Positions 27,781 to 37,187 of a stretch of DNA of 64,000 nt are shown here, piece after piece. The number at the start of each line of letters is the position of its first letter. Within the stretch, counting starts at the first letter, position 1. A model generated the notes under the pieces. It did not search any database, was not told the origin of the DNA, and saw nothing but the letters and a program-made list of their open reading frames with translations. A program made the position numbers and the translations under genes. Source of the stretch: an uncultured Kushneria sp. (lineage in GTDB: Bacteria > Pseudomonadota > Gammaproteobacteria > Pseudomonadales > Halomonadaceae); the NCBI RefSeq assembly GCF_947497025.1, contig NZ_CANMFC010000005.1, positions 248,001 through 312,000 of the forward strand. Direction: 5' to 3'.

Positions 27781-28656
27781 ATGTCTCGAACAGTCTACGT
27801 CAATGGCCGGTACGTACCGGAAAGCGAAGCCAGCGTTTCCGTCTTTGATCGCGGCTTTCTGTTTGCCGACGGCATTTATGAGGTGACGGCCGTGCTCAAG
27901 GGCAGGCTGGTGGATTTCGAGGGGCACGCCGCGCGTCTGCACCGCTCGCTCAATGAGCTGAACATGCATCTTTCGCTCAACGACAACGCCCTGCGTGACA
28001 TTCATCGTCAACTCATCGATAAAAACGATCTGCAGGAAGGGCTGGTCTATCTGCAGGTCACCCGTGGCGTTGCCGATCGGGACTTTGCCTACCCCGACGC
28101 ACAGACGCCGGCCACGCTGGTGGCCTTTACCCAGCAAAAGCCGATCATCGACAGCCCGTTGGCCGAACGGGGGCTCAAGGTCATCTCCCTGCCCGACATG
28201 CGCTGGGGTCGTCGCGATATCAAGACGGTTCAGTTGCTGTATCCGTCCATGGCCAAGATGGAGGCCAAAAAGCGCGGGGCCGATGATGCCTGGCTGGTGG
28301 AGTCGGGGCTGGTGACCGAGGGTTCTTCCAGCAATGCCTGGATCGTTGATCATGACAACACGCTGATCACTCGAGAGCTGTCTCGCTCGCTTTTGCATGG
28401 CATCACCCGTCGTACCGTCATGCAGCTGGCCAGGGAGCATGACATGAAGGTCGAGGAGCGCGGGTTTACCATTAAGGAGGCGCAAAACGCCCGTGAGGCC
28501 TTCATGACCTCGGCCACATCGCTGGTGTATCCGGTCGTGTCGATCGATCAGCGCCCGGTGAGCGAGGGGCAGCCGGGAAATATCGCCAGAGCCCTGCGTC
28601 GTCTTTATATCGAGGCAAGCCTTCAGTCACTGGATGCCGGGCAGGAGCAGGCATAG
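27781..28656 (+). CDS. dat: D-amino-acid aminotransferase (PLP fold type IV)
   Basis: 291 residues. The enzyme interconverts D-alanine and D-glutamate with their keto acids, supplying peptidoglycan precursors. The start MSRTVYVNGRYVPESEA with FDRGFLFADGIYEV is characteristic of the class, and the PLP lysine is K148 in RRDIKTVQLL. GSSSNAWIV near residue 182 contacts the cofactor phosphate. Branched-chain aminotransferase and aminodeoxychorismate lyase share the fold, but the RWGRRDIK context favours D-amino-acid transaminase. GGAAGG before the ATG fixes the start. Confidence 0.87.
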   Translation: MSRTVYVNGRYVPESEASVSVFDRGFLFADGIYEVTAVLKGRLVDFEGHAARLHRSLNELNMHLSLNDNALRDIHRQLIDKNDLQEGLVYLQVTRGVADRDFAYPDAQTPATLVAFTQQKPIIDSPLAERGLKVISLPDMRWGRRDIKTVQLLYPSMAKMEAKKRGADDAWLVESGLVTEGSSSNAWIVDHDNTLITRELSRSLLHGITRRTVMQLAREHDMKVEERGFTIKEAQNAREAFMTSATSLVYPVVSIDQRPVSEGQPGNIARALRRLYIEASLQSLDAGQEQA

Positions 28657-28712
28657 CCTGAAATGTTTGCGCCGCGATTCAGTTACGCGCTGCCCGGTCG
28701 ATACAGGACGCC

Positions 28713-29327
28713 ATGAAGTATCGGGTAATGGAATTGAGCGCGCCGGGAAGTCAAAAGTCGCAGGCGCTGCTCTTGAGAAGCATCGACGTGCCGAATCGAT
28801 ACACGCATTGGAAGCAGGAACAGGAAAGGCGGCGGCTGGCGGCGTTGAAAGGGCTCGGAGTACCTGGAACGCCACGTGAGGAGCGTTTTGACGTCATTAC
28901 CCGGCTTCTGGCACGTGATTTTGACGTACCGATCTCAATGATCTCGCTGGTGGATGACAAACGGGTCTGGTTCAAGTCGGCAGTCGGTCTGGAAGGCATT
29001 GAGGAGATTTCCCGAGAGATTACCTTCTGCAGTCACGCGATCGAGGCAGGCCATATTCTGGTGGTCGAGGATGCCCTGATTGATCAACGCTTTTGTGATA
29101 ACCCGCTGGTCACCGGTGAAATGGCGCTGCGGTTTTATGCCGGCGCGGTGATTCGGTCATCATGGCGAGAGCCGCTGGGCGCGGTATGTATTATCGATCA
29201 CAGGCCGCGCCCGATGAGCTATCGTGACCGACGGTTGCTGATCGATTTTGCCGCATACGTGGCACGTGAAATGGAAGGATCCGGCGATGAGACGATGGCA
29301 TCCTCTCTGGCAGGCATCTCCCAATGA
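28713..29327 (+). CDS. GAF-domain protein
   Basis: 204 residues. After a polar 45-residue lead-in, a single GAF domain (about residues 55-180) shows PISMISLVDDKRVWFKS, the REITFCSHAI segment and the ALIDQRFCDNPLV stretch common in GAF sensors attached to GGDEF or kinase modules. Here no output domain follows. It may be a stand-alone small-molecule sensor or a remnant of a larger regulator. It follows dat by 56 bases in the same direction and ends in a terminator. Confidence 0.8.
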   Translation: MKYRVMELSAPGSQKSQALLLRSIDVPNRYTHWKQEQERRRLAALKGLGVPGTPREERFDVITRLLARDFDVPISMISLVDDKRVWFKSAVGLEGIEEISREITFCSHAIEAGHILVVEDALIDQRFCDNPLVTGEMALRFYAGAVIRSSWREPLGAVCIIDHRPRPMSYRDRRLLIDFAAYVAREMEGSGDETMASSLAGISQ

Positions 29328-29330
29328 CAA

Positions 29331-29356
29331 TGCCCCGACCATGGTCGGGGCATTTT
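29331..29356. terminator. Terminator between convergent GAF and metallo-hydrolase genes
   Basis: TGCCCCGACC-AT-GGTCGGGGCA stem with TTTT after it on the plus strand. Confidence 0.88.
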
Positions 29357-29363
29357 ACTGATA

Positions 29364-30242
29364 TCAGAGTGTGGGCGACCAGACATGGGGCAAAAAGCGA
29401 TAGCCCTGCGTGTCTTCCACAATGTGGCCAATACCGGGGAAATCCAGATGGTGGCCGGCCACCATGAGTTTTTCCCTCGCCACGCGCGCAAGGATGTCCT
29501 TGCGTGTCGCTACGGCCCGTTCCCCGTCGACATCGAATAAAACGCCGGCATTGGGTTCTGGGAGCTGAATCTGCGGCAGGTGTACGATATCGCCCCACAG
29601 CAGCAGCCTTTCTTCGCCGGATTCGATCAGGTAGCCGCTATGTCCCGGCGTATGGCCCGGCAGGGCAATGCGGGTGACGCCGTCCATGACCTGATCACTG
29701 TCGATACGCTCGATCCGGTCACGATTGATCTCGAGTACGCGGTGGGCCGCGTCAAACTGCTGGGCAAACATGTCGGAGGCATCAGCTGGCGCTGGTTGCT
29801 GCCAGAAATCCAGCTCCTCGCCCGGTACCAGAATGCGCGCGTTGGCAAAGGCCGGCTGATCGCCCGAGGTGATCAGGCCACCGATATGGTCCGGGTGCAG
29901 ATGCGTGATCAAAACGGCATCGATGGCGTCAGGCAGCACGCCAATGTCGGCCAGCCCCTGTGTCATGCGGGCCCCCTCGTCACCGGCCAGTGCGCCGAAT
30001 CCGGTATCCACCAGTACGCGCTGATCACCGATGTGCAGCAGATAGGCGTTGAGCGTGATGCGTGGCGGAGTGGGGCGCAGGCTTTGTGCCTGAAGCGTTT
30101 CGGCGCGCGAGGCATCAACGTGCTGGATCAGCTCCAGTGATCCCTGCATATAGGCATCCATCAGCGTGGTGACGACAATCTCGCCGACGCGCAGATGGTG
30201 GACATTGGCAGGCTGCTGATTGGGAAACAGGCTATCGTTCAC
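29364..30242 (-). CDS. Metallo-beta-lactamase-fold hydrolase (lactonase-like)
   Basis: 292 residues from GTG 30242, with GGAG five bases upstream; an ATG at 30257 in the same frame has none. The zinc motif THLHPDHIGG, the second-site GHTPGHSGYL and the LLWGDIVH aspartate are in the order of MBL-fold lactonases and arylsulfatase-like enzymes. The start of the mature domain, VTTLMDAYMQGS, has no signal sequence. The final GHHLDFPGIGH provides the last metal-binding histidine. Substrate unknown; N-acyl-homoserine lactonase activity is possible but not shown. This is the second MBL-fold gene in the window. Confidence 0.8.
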   Translation of the reverse strand: MNDSLFPNQQPANVHHLRVGEIVVTTLMDAYMQGSLELIQHVDASRAETLQAQSLRPTPPRITLNAYLLHIGDQRVLVDTGFGALAGDEGARMTQGLADIGVLPDAIDAVLITHLHPDHIGGLITSGDQPAFANARILVPGEELDFWQQPAPADASDMFAQQFDAAHRVLEINRDRIERIDSDQVMDGVTRIALPGHTPGHSGYLIESGEERLLLWGDIVHLPQIQLPEPNAGVLFDVDGERAVATRKDILARVAREKLMVAGHHLDFPGIGHIVEDTQGYRFLPHVWSPTL

Positions 30243-30349
30243 GGGACCTCCAGTCATGAATATCGATGGGGCCAGCATAGCGTGTCGCAGTGAGATCGCC
30301 AGCCCCGGGCGTGTCAACGTCCGGTCAGGCCGGACGGAAATTCGCCCAT

Positions 30350-30380
30350 AAAAAAAGCGCCTGTCGGTGAAGACAGGCGC
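30350..30380 (-). terminator. Terminator of tRNA-Pro
   Basis: On the minus strand GCGCCTGTC-TTCACC-GACAGGCGC followed by TTTTTTT, directly after the tRNA. Confidence 0.93.
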
Positions 30381-30390
30381 CTTGAATATC

Positions 30391-30467
30391 TGGTCGGAAT
30401 AGCAGGATTCGAACCTACGACCTCTGCCTCCCGAAGGCAGCGCTCTACCAAGCTGAGCTATATTCCG
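30391..30467 (-). tRNA. tRNA-Pro (anticodon CGG)
   Basis: 77-base cloverleaf: acceptor CGGAATA/TATTCCG, D-arm GCTC...GAGC, anticodon stem CTGCC/GGCAG with loop TTCGGGA (anticodon CGG, reads CCG), T-arm with TTCGAAT, and encoded CCA. No integrase or att-like repeat lies next to it. Confidence 0.97.
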
Positions 30468-30530
30468 AGTGTCATGAGCTCGTCATGACGGTGCGCATTA
30501 TACTGCGTGTTTCAGGTAATGCAAGCCCTC

Positions 30531-31469
30531 TCAGGCGTGACGGTCCACGGCCTGGCGGACCAGCAGTTCAAGGCTCTCGCGATACGGCGATGGCGGCAGC
30601 AGCGTGAGCTGCTCGAGTGCGCGATCCACCATCTCATGGGCGCGCTGACGAGTGTACTCCAGTGCGCCGGTGTCCCGCACGATGGCCAGCACTTCATCGA
30701 GATAGGAAAGCCCGCCTTCACTGATGGCGCGACGGACCACGTTGGCCTGTGCCGGGCTGCCCACGACCATGGCGCGAATCAGGGGCAGGGTCGGTTTGCC
30801 CTCGGCGAGATCGTCGCCCACGTTTTTGCCCATTTCGCTGGCATTGCCCTGATAGTCCAGCAGATCGTCAATGAGCTGAAAGGCCAGTCCCAGATAGCGA
30901 CCATAGAGCTTGAGGGCCTCGATCTGGGCTTCGGTGCCACCGGCCACCATGGCGCCGGTATGGGAGGCCGCCTCGAACAGCATCGCGGTCTTGCCCTGAA
31001 TGGTGTCGAAGTAGGCGGCTTCGTCAATGTCGGCATTGCCGATATTGGTCAGCTGCAGCACTTCGCCTTCAGCGATGATGGAGGTGGCGTTGGAGAGAAC
31101 GGCCATGATCGGCATCGAGCCGACCTCGACCATCATTTCGAACGAGCGCGAATAGAGAAAATCGCCGACCAGCACCGAAGGTGCATTGCCCCAGGTATCG
31201 TTGGCCGTGGCGCGACCGCGGCGCAGATGGGACTCATCCACGACGTCATCATGCAAAAGCGTCGAGGTATGCATGAATTCGATCAGAGCCGCCAGCGTGA
31301 TGTGCTGTTGACCTTCATATCCCAGTGCTCTGGCCGATAGAAGGGCCAGCAATGGGCGAACGCGTTTACCACCGCTTTCGATAATATAGTTGCCGATCGT
31401 TTCGATAAGGGGGACATGGGAGGCAAGCTGCGCGCGAATGGTGCGGTCAACAGCTGCAAAGTCTTCCAT
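30531..31469 (-). CDS. ispB: Octaprenyl (polyprenyl) diphosphate synthase
   Basis: 312 residues. It lengthens farnesyl diphosphate with isopentenyl units to make the ubiquinone side chain. Both aspartate-rich motifs are present: LLHDDVVDE near residue 85 and FQLIDDLLDY near residue 210; GGKRVRPLL and GEVLQL are also conserved. ATG 31469 begins MEDFAAVD, which aligns with the E. coli protein; the frame is open to 31634 without family similarity. It is divergent from rplU, an arrangement widely conserved in gammaproteobacteria. Confidence 0.95.
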   Translation of the reverse strand: MEDFAAVDRTIRAQLASHVPLIETIGNYIIESGGKRVRPLLALLSARALGYEGQQHITLAALIEFMHTSTLLHDDVVDESHLRRGRATANDTWGNAPSVLVGDFLYSRSFEMMVEVGSMPIMAVLSNATSIIAEGEVLQLTNIGNADIDEAAYFDTIQGKTAMLFEAASHTGAMVAGGTEAQIEALKLYGRYLGLAFQLIDDLLDYQGNASEMGKNVGDDLAEGKPTLPLIRAMVVGSPAQANVVRRAISEGGLSYLDEVLAIVRDTGALEYTRQRAHEMVDRALEQLTLLPPSPYRESLELLVRQAVDRHA

Positions 31470-31692
31470 GACGGGTTCATGGGTCCTGGAGACGCTGGGT
31501 GAAACGACTTGGCTGTTCACAGTGAACCTCGGGCTTCTATTCCCTGCAGGCATGGGCCCGGGCCGGCAGGACAACAGGGGGCTTGGGTTTGCCGGGCAGT
31601 CTTCTCGAAGGCCCTTTGGGCGTCGAAGCGGCATGGATGCCCGGTATGCTAGGTAACCCCTTCATGGGCGTCAAGATGCATCATGCCGGGCC

Positions 31693-31721
31693 TTGAGTTG
31701 CCCCGCGCGGGCGGTTATAAT
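31693..31721 (+). promoter_or_regulatory. Sigma-70 promoter of rplU-rpmA
   Basis: TTGAGT (31693-31698), 17-base spacer, TATAAT (31716-31721). It implies a 5' untranslated leader of about 115 bases before rplU. Confidence 0.75.
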
Positions 31722-31844
31722 TCGCGCCCTTAACTCATCGTGCTCCCTGTAAGATGGCTCGTACTCCTTGATTGAACGCGAGTTTTGAGCCACTTGCCAC
31801 AGGTCGATGAAGCAGCCAACCGGATGAGTCAATTGGAGAATTCC

Positions 31845-32153
31845 ATGTACGCAGTAATCAAGAGCGGCGGCAAGCAGTATCGCGTCAAGGAAGGCCAGCG
31901 CCTCAAGCTGGAAAAACTGGATGTGGCCACCGGTGACAGCATCGATTTCGATCAGGTGCTGATGGTGGGCGGTGACGACGTCAAGATCGGTGCACCGCTG
32001 GTGTCGGGCGCTGTTGTCAAGGCAGAGGTCGTCTCTCACGGCCGCGGCGAGAAGGTTCACATCCTCAAGTTCCGCCGCCGCAAGCACAGCATGAAGCGTC
32101 AGGGCCACCGTCAGTGGTATACTGAAGTCAAAATCACCGGAATTACTGCGTAA
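31845..32153 (+). CDS. rplU: 50S ribosomal protein L21
   Basis: 102 residues, standard length. The protein starts [18 protein letters not shown] and ends [12 protein letters not shown], both typical for L21. It binds 23S rRNA and contacts L20. GGAG precedes ATG 31845; the extra 20 upstream codons are leader. It is cotranscribed with rpmA 31 bases downstream. Confidence 0.99.
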   Translation: MYAVIKSGGKQYRVKEGQRLKLEKLDVATGDSIDFDQVLMVGGDDVKIGAPLVSGAVVKAEVVSHGRGEKVHILKFRRRKHSMKRQGHRQWYTEVKITGITA

Positions 32154-32184
32154 GCGTTTTCCGCATTTTCAGGAGGTCATACTC

Positions 32185-32442
32185 ATGGCTCACAAGAAGG
32201 CCGCAGGCAGTACCCGTAACGGTCGCGATTCCGAGTCCAAACGTCTCGGCGTGAAGCTCTTCGGTGGTCAGGAAGCCTCTGCCGGCAGCATCATCGTTCG
32301 TCAGCGTGGCACCCGTTTCCACGCTGGTACAGGCGTCGGCGTCGGTCGTGACTTTACCCTGTTCGCGCTTCGCGACGGTCAGGTGAAGTTCGAGACCAAG
32401 GGTCCGAAAAAGCGCAAGCACGTCAGCATCGTCTCCGCCTGA
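32185..32442 (+). CDS. rpmA: 50S ribosomal protein L27
   Basis: 85 residues. The start [20 protein letters not shown] is the flexible tail that reaches the peptidyl-transferase centre; there is no N-terminal extension of the kind removed by a protease in Firmicutes. GGAGG lies upstream of the ATG. A strong terminator follows, so obg is transcribed separately. Confidence 0.99.
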   Translation: MAHKKAAGSTRNGRDSESKRLGVKLFGGQEASAGSIIVRQRGTRFHAGTGVGVGRDFTLFALRDGQVKFETKGPKKRKHVSIVSA

Positions 32443-32460
32443 GACTGCTGACTGCTCAAA

Positions 32461-32487
32461 AGCCCCGCTCAGGCGGGGCTTTTTTTT
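32461..32487 (+). terminator. Terminator of rplU-rpmA
   Basis: AGCCCCGC-TCAG-GCGGGGCT followed by an eight-base T-run. Confidence 0.96.
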
Positions 32488-32637
32488 ATCATGTGGGTTC
32501 GTCGAAAGAACAAGCCCATGGGCTCTCGGGCCATGCCGGGCGTAATATAATCGCCACGGCATGGATTTAGACGACAGTCCTTTATTTTTCGATCATGATT
32601 TTTGTATACAGGGCGACGAGTCGCCGGGAGTAGTGGC

Positions 32638-33846
32638 ATGCAGTTCGTCGATGAAGCCTCGATCACGGTGGAAGCCGGTAACGGTGGCAGTGGTTGCGTC
32701 AGCTTTCGCCGCGAAAAGTACGTGCCGCGTGGCGGGCCGGACGGTGGCGATGGTGGTCACGGCGGCAGTGTCATCCTGGTCGGTGATGAGTCGCTCAATA
32801 CGCTGATCGACTTTAAGTTTCAGCGCTTTCACAAGGCACCCAACGGGCAGCCTGGACGCGGCAGTCAGATGAACGGCCGCAAGGGCGAGGATCTGATCGT
32901 GCAGGTGCCGGTCGGGACGACCATCATCGATGTTGAAACCCTCGAGGTCATTGGTGACATCACGGCTGTGGGCCAGCAGCTCAAGGTGGCCCAGGGTGGG
33001 CGCCGGGGGCTGGGTAACGTGCACTTCAAGTCCTCGACCAACCGTACCCCGCGTCAGAGCGTGCCGTCAGGCGAAGGCGAGCGCCGGGAACTGCGCCTCG
33101 AGCTCAAGCTGATGGCCGATGTTGGGCTACTGGGCATGCCCAATGCCGGCAAGTCGACCCTGATCCGCTCCGTGTCCGCGGCGCGCCCCAAGGTGGCGGA
33201 CTATCCGTTCACGACGCTGGTACCCAATCTGGGCGTGGTCAAGTTAGGGCTCCACGAGCACTTTGTCATGGCCGATGTGCCGGGGTTGATTGAGGGCGCC
33301 GCCGACGGTGCGGGCCTGGGGCTTCGCTTTCTCAAGCATCTGACCCGCACGCGCCTTCTGCTGCATGTCATCGATGTGGCGCCCTTTGATGAAAGTGATC
33401 CGGTCGAGTCGGCTGAAAAGATCATTCATGAGCTTGAGCAATACTCTCCGACGCTGGCCGAAAGCCCGCGCTGGCTGGTGCTCAACAAGTGTGATCTGGT
33501 CGATGATGATACCCGCGAAGCAATGCTTGAGCGGATTGTCGAGCGTTTGAACTGGGACGGCCCGATCTTTCGTATTTCTGCCATTGCCGGGCAGGGCACC
33601 GATGCTCTGGTACAGGCCGTGCATCGCTGGCTTGTTGAGCAGCGCCAGCTCGAGCAGGAGGATGAAGGTTATGCCGGACGCATGCGCGCCATTCGTGAGC
33701 GAATGGAAGCCGAGGCCGTGGCGCGTACCGAGGCTCGCATGGCCTTCATGGCCGGCCGCCAGAGGCGTGATATCGACAGTGGCGATAGTGATGACGATGA
33801 CTTCGACGATGATGATTTCGACGTCGAAGTGGAATATCAGCCCTGA
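32638..33846 (+). CDS. obg: GTPase Obg/CgtA
   Basis: 402 residues. Obg assists late 50S assembly and links it to the stringent response. The glycine-rich OBG fold fills residues 1-158 ([11 protein letters not shown]), and the G domain follows with P-loop GMPNAGKST, switch [24 protein letters not shown] and SAIAG. The tail is strongly acidic ([17 protein letters not shown]), as in many gammaproteobacteria. Start ATG 32638 (MQFVDEA). A TATAAT at 32546-32551 may be its -10 box, but no good -35 is seen. proB follows after 36 bases. Confidence 0.98.
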   Translation: MQFVDEASITVEAGNGGSGCVSFRREKYVPRGGPDGGDGGHGGSVILVGDESLNTLIDFKFQRFHKAPNGQPGRGSQMNGRKGEDLIVQVPVGTTIIDVETLEVIGDITAVGQQLKVAQGGRRGLGNVHFKSSTNRTPRQSVPSGEGERRELRLELKLMADVGLLGMPNAGKSTLIRSVSAARPKVADYPFTTLVPNLGVVKLGLHEHFVMADVPGLIEGAADGAGLGLRFLKHLTRTRLLLHVIDVAPFDESDPVESAEKIIHELEQYSPTLAESPRWLVLNKCDLVDDDTREAMLERIVERLNWDGPIFRISAIAGQGTDALVQAVHRWLVEQRQLEQEDEGYAGRMRAIRERMEAEAVARTEARMAFMAGRQRRDIDSGDSDDDDFDDDDFDVEVEYQP

Positions 33847-33882
33847 TGCCTGCCGGGCATGACACCGGAGCTGGAGAGCGCG

Positions 33883-35034
33883 ATGACGAAACAGGCAGTA
33901 GCGGCAGGCAGTCGTCGTCAGATGACGGGGCTGCGTCGGGTAGTGGTCAAGATCGGCAGTGCGCTGTTGACCAACGATGGGCGCGGGCTGGATGAAGCGG
34001 CCATCGGTGGCTGGGTGGATCAGCTCGCCGAGTTGCATCGACGCGGCGTTGAAGTGGTGCTGGTCTCTTCCGGTGCCGTGGCCGAAGGTATGGTCAGGCT
34101 GGGCTGGCAGGTCCGCCCGAGTGCGCTTCACGATCTGCAGGCCGCCGCTGCCGTGGGACAAACCGGACTGGTGCGCAGCTACGAGGACAACTTTGCCCGC
34201 TTTGATATTCGCACCGCGCAGATCCTGTTGACCCATGATGATCTATCCAACCGCAAGCGCTATCTCAATGCGCGCTCGGCCCTGCGTACCCTGATTGATC
34301 TGGGCGTGGTGGCCATCGTCAACGAAAACGACACGGTCGTGACCGATGAGATTCGCTTTGGCGACAATGACACGCTGGGCGCGCTGGTGGTCAATCTGCT
34401 GGAAGCCGATGCCCTGATCATTCTGACTGATCAGGAAGGCCTCTATAACGCCGACCCTCGCAAGGACGCCGAGGCGCAGCTGATCAGCGAGGGCAAGGCG
34501 GATGATCCGCGCTGGGTGGCCGTGGCCGGTGATGGCGGCAAGCTGGGTCGGGGCGGCATGGCGACCAAGATTCGTGCCGCCAGACTGGCCGCGCGCTCCG
34601 GAGCACTGACACTGATTGCCAGCGGTCGCCAGCCTCGGGTGCTGTCACGTCTTCTTGAAGGCGAGGACATCGGTACGCTGCTGGTGCCGGAACATGCACC
34701 AATGACCGCCCGCAAGCGCTGGCTGGCCGGGCAGCTGCAGGTGCGTGGTACGCTGACACTGGACCAGGGGGCCGTGGCCCGCGTTCGTCAGCGGGGCTCA
34801 AGCCTTTTGCCGGTAGGGGTGACGGCCGTGGAAGGTAACTTCCGTCGCGGCGACATGGTGCTGTGTGTAGATGGCGACGGCGAGCCGATTGCCAAGGGGC
34901 TGGCCAATTACGATGCTCAGGATACCGGGCGGATACTGGGCGTGCCGACCCATGACATCGTGGCGCATCTGGGCTACATCGAGGCCCCCGAGCTCATTCA
35001 TCGTGACAACATGGTGATCCTTCGCGACCCCTGA
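33883..35034 (+). CDS. proB: Glutamate 5-kinase
   Basis: 383 residues. It phosphorylates glutamate in the first step of proline synthesis; proline is also an osmolyte. The amino-acid-kinase domain spans about residues 16-265 ([30 protein letters not shown]), and a C-terminal PUA domain (about 285-375) is present as in most bacterial enzymes. ATG 33883 has GGAG six bases upstream; ATG 33859 is a weaker option. The gene follows obg in the conserved Pseudomonas-like order. proA is not in the window. Confidence 0.97.
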   Translation: MTKQAVAAGSRRQMTGLRRVVVKIGSALLTNDGRGLDEAAIGGWVDQLAELHRRGVEVVLVSSGAVAEGMVRLGWQVRPSALHDLQAAAAVGQTGLVRSYEDNFARFDIRTAQILLTHDDLSNRKRYLNARSALRTLIDLGVVAIVNENDTVVTDEIRFGDNDTLGALVVNLLEADALIILTDQEGLYNADPRKDAEAQLISEGKADDPRWVAVAGDGGKLGRGGMATKIRAARLAARSGALTLIASGRQPRVLSRLLEGEDIGTLLVPEHAPMTARKRWLAGQLQVRGTLTLDQGAVARVRQRGSSLLPVGVTAVEGNFRRGDMVLCVDGDGEPIAKGLANYDAQDTGRILGVPTHDIVAHLGYIEAPELIHRDNMVILRDP

Positions 35035-35151
35035 CAGGGGGCTGGTATTGCTTCGGGGGCGCTGCTAGAATGCCGCCTCTCTTGTGAAGGTGCCCGCCCA
35101 AGAGGCACTTTTATCAAAATTCATCAACGTCAACACTCCAGGGAGTAGACG

Positions 35152-35418
35152 ATGGCCAATACCCGTCAGGCTCGCAAGCGCGCCGTTCAGGCCGAGCGCC
35201 GCCGCCAGAAAAATGCCAGCCAGCGTTCCATGGTTCGCACGCACATCAAGCGTGTTATCAAGGCAATCAACAGTGGCGATCACAGTGCCGCCATGGCCGA
35301 GTTCCGCGTTGCACAGCGTGTGATCGACCGCATTGCCGACAAGCATGCCTATGACAAGAATCGCGCCGCTCGTACCAAGAGCCGTCTGAACGCGCGTATC
35401 AAGGCGCTGGCTGCCTGA
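35152..35418 (+). CDS. rpsT: 30S ribosomal protein S20
   Basis: 88 residues, very basic, helical: MANTRQARKRAVQAERRRQK at the start, RAARTKSRLNARIKAL near the end. It binds 16S rRNA early in assembly. GGGAG precedes the ATG, and a terminator follows. A TAGAAT (35066 region) may be its -10 box. Confidence 0.99.
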   Translation: MANTRQARKRAVQAERRRQKNASQRSMVRTHIKRVIKAINSGDHSAAMAEFRVAQRVIDRIADKHAYDKNRAARTKSRLNARIKALAA

Positions 35419-35456
35419 TAACAGGGAAACGCCCTGTTATAGACAGCAGTACCTGC

Positions 35457-35483
35457 AAAAAAACCGGCTTCGGCCGGTTTTTT
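35457..35483 (+). terminator. Terminator of rpsT
   Basis: ACCGGC-TTCG-GCCGGT-type stem flanked by an A-run and a TTTTTT run, about 40 bases past the stop. Confidence 0.93.
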
Positions 35484-35557
35484 GCGTATCCGGGCAATGC
35501 CGCGATGAAAGACAGGGATCATCATGTGGTCCTTTTCAGGTGGGGAGATCATATCTC

Positions 35558-37123
35558 GTGAGTGCTGAAGTGAGCGGGAAAAAGGGCGCTGGTCTGTTGC
35601 GCTCGGGCATGGTGGTAGGCGCCATGACCATGCTGTCACGGGTGCTGGGTCTGGCTCGTGATGTGGTCGTGGCCACGTTGTTTGGCGCCGGCAGTGGTGC
35701 TGACGCCTTCTTTATCGCCTTCAGGATTCCCAACTTCCTGCGTCGCCTTTTTGCAGAGGGCGCCTTCAACCAGGCCTTCGTGCCGGTATTGTCGGAGTAT
35801 GCCTCTCAGCGCGAGCGTCGGGAGGTCAGAGAGCTGCTGGATGCCACGGCCGGGACGCTTGCCGTGGTCCTGCTGGGCATTACGGTGCTGGCGGTACTGT
35901 GTTCTCCCTGGCTGGTCTGGGTCTTTGCACCGGGCTTTCATGATGACGGGCACGGCAAGCTGGCGCTGACGGCCGAGATGCTGCGCCTGACCTTTCCCTA
36001 TCTGCTGCTGATTTCGCTGACGGCCTTCTCGGGCAGCGTGCTCAACAGTTACGGTCGTTTTGCCGTGCCGGCCTTTACCCCCGTGCTGTTGAATCTGTCG
36101 ATGATCGGGGCGGCGCTGTGGCTGGCGCCACTGCTGGACGTGCCGGTCATGGCGCTGGCCTGGGGCGTGTTGATTGCAGGCATTGCACAGCTGCTGTTTC
36201 AGATTCCATTCTTGATGCGGCTGGGGTTGCTGCCGCGCCTGCGCCCCAACTTCCGCCATACCGGCGTTCGTCGCATCCTGCGCCTGATGGGCCCGGCCAT
36301 GTTTGGGGTATCGGTATCGCAGATCAATCTGCTGCTCGATACCGTGCTGGCATCCATACTGGTGGGCGGCAGCGTCTCATGGCTTTACTACTCCGACCGA
36401 CTGGTGGAGCTGCCGCTTGGTGTGTTTGGTATCGCGATCGGCACCGTGATTCTGCCGGCCCTGTCACGCCAGCATGCCAGTGACGATCCCACGCACTTTG
36501 CCCGCATGATCGACTGGGGTATTCGCGCCGTGCTGCTGATCGGGCTGCCGGCGGCGCTGGCGCTGATCGTGCTGGCCGAGCCGCTTCTGATCACGCTCTT
36601 TCACTATGGGGCGATGACCGATCACGACATCGTCATGGCCTCTCGCAGTCTGCGCGCCTACGCCCTGGGTCTGGTCGCCTTCATGCTGATCAAGGTGCTG
36701 GCGCCCGGCTACTACGCACGTCAGGATACCAGGACGCCGGTCAAGATCGGGATCATTGCCATGGTAGCCAACATGGCTTTCAATCTGATCCTGATGTGGC
36801 CGCTGGCGCATGCGGGGCTGGCGCTGGCGACAGCCATGTCGGCCTGGCTCAATGCGCTGCTGTTGGGGCGTGGCCTTCTACGGCGTGATGTGCTGAAGTT
36901 TCAGCCCGGCTGGGGGCGGCTGTCCCTGCAGCTGCTGGTGGGCTGTGTGCTGCTTACCGGCGGGCTCTGGTGGTTGACGCCCGATTGGCAGCAATGGCTT
37001 GCGTGGGGGATCGAGCAGCGTCTTGCGGTATTGCTGGGCCTGATCGTCGCGGCTCTGGCAGTCTACTTTACCTGGCTGGGACTTGCCGGAGTACGTGTGC
37101 GCCATTTCAAACTGCGCGGCTGA
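35558..37123 (+). CDS. murJ: Lipid II flippase
   Basis: 521 residues with about fourteen membrane helices of the MOP superfamily. MurJ moves lipid II across the inner membrane for peptidoglycan synthesis. The start contains MTMLSRVLGLARDVVVATLFG and DAFFIAFRIPNFLRRLFAEG, the most conserved MurJ region with its cavity arginines, and FGIAIGTVILPALSR is in the middle. I use GTG 35558, which follows GGGGAG; the frame is open a further six codons. ribF follows. Confidence 0.96.
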   Translation: MSAEVSGKKGAGLLRSGMVVGAMTMLSRVLGLARDVVVATLFGAGSGADAFFIAFRIPNFLRRLFAEGAFNQAFVPVLSEYASQRERREVRELLDATAGTLAVVLLGITVLAVLCSPWLVWVFAPGFHDDGHGKLALTAEMLRLTFPYLLLISLTAFSGSVLNSYGRFAVPAFTPVLLNLSMIGAALWLAPLLDVPVMALAWGVLIAGIAQLLFQIPFLMRLGLLPRLRPNFRHTGVRRILRLMGPAMFGVSVSQINLLLDTVLASILVGGSVSWLYYSDRLVELPLGVFGIAIGTVILPALSRQHASDDPTHFARMIDWGIRAVLLIGLPAALALIVLAEPLLITLFHYGAMTDHDIVMASRSLRAYALGLVAFMLIKVLAPGYYARQDTRTPVKIGIIAMVANMAFNLILMWPLAHAGLALATAMSAWLNALLLGRGLLRRDVLKFQPGWGRLSLQLLVGCVLLTGGLWWLTPDWQQWLAWGIEQRLAVLLGLIVAALAVYFTWLGLAGVRVRHFKLRG

Positions 37124-37187
37124 TGCCTGTCCGTTGGACGTGTACAGCGCTATAATCGAGGGTTTATCACGGCGGGCAGCAGTGGGC

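Noticed and set aside
30350-30467. tRNA-Pro as an integration site for a genomic island
   Set aside because: No integrase, no repeat of the tRNA 3' end and unchanged housekeeping synteny on one side.
31722-31844. L21-type autoregulatory leader before rplU
   Set aside because: The leader of about 120 bases is long enough, but I could not see a convincing conserved structure by eye.
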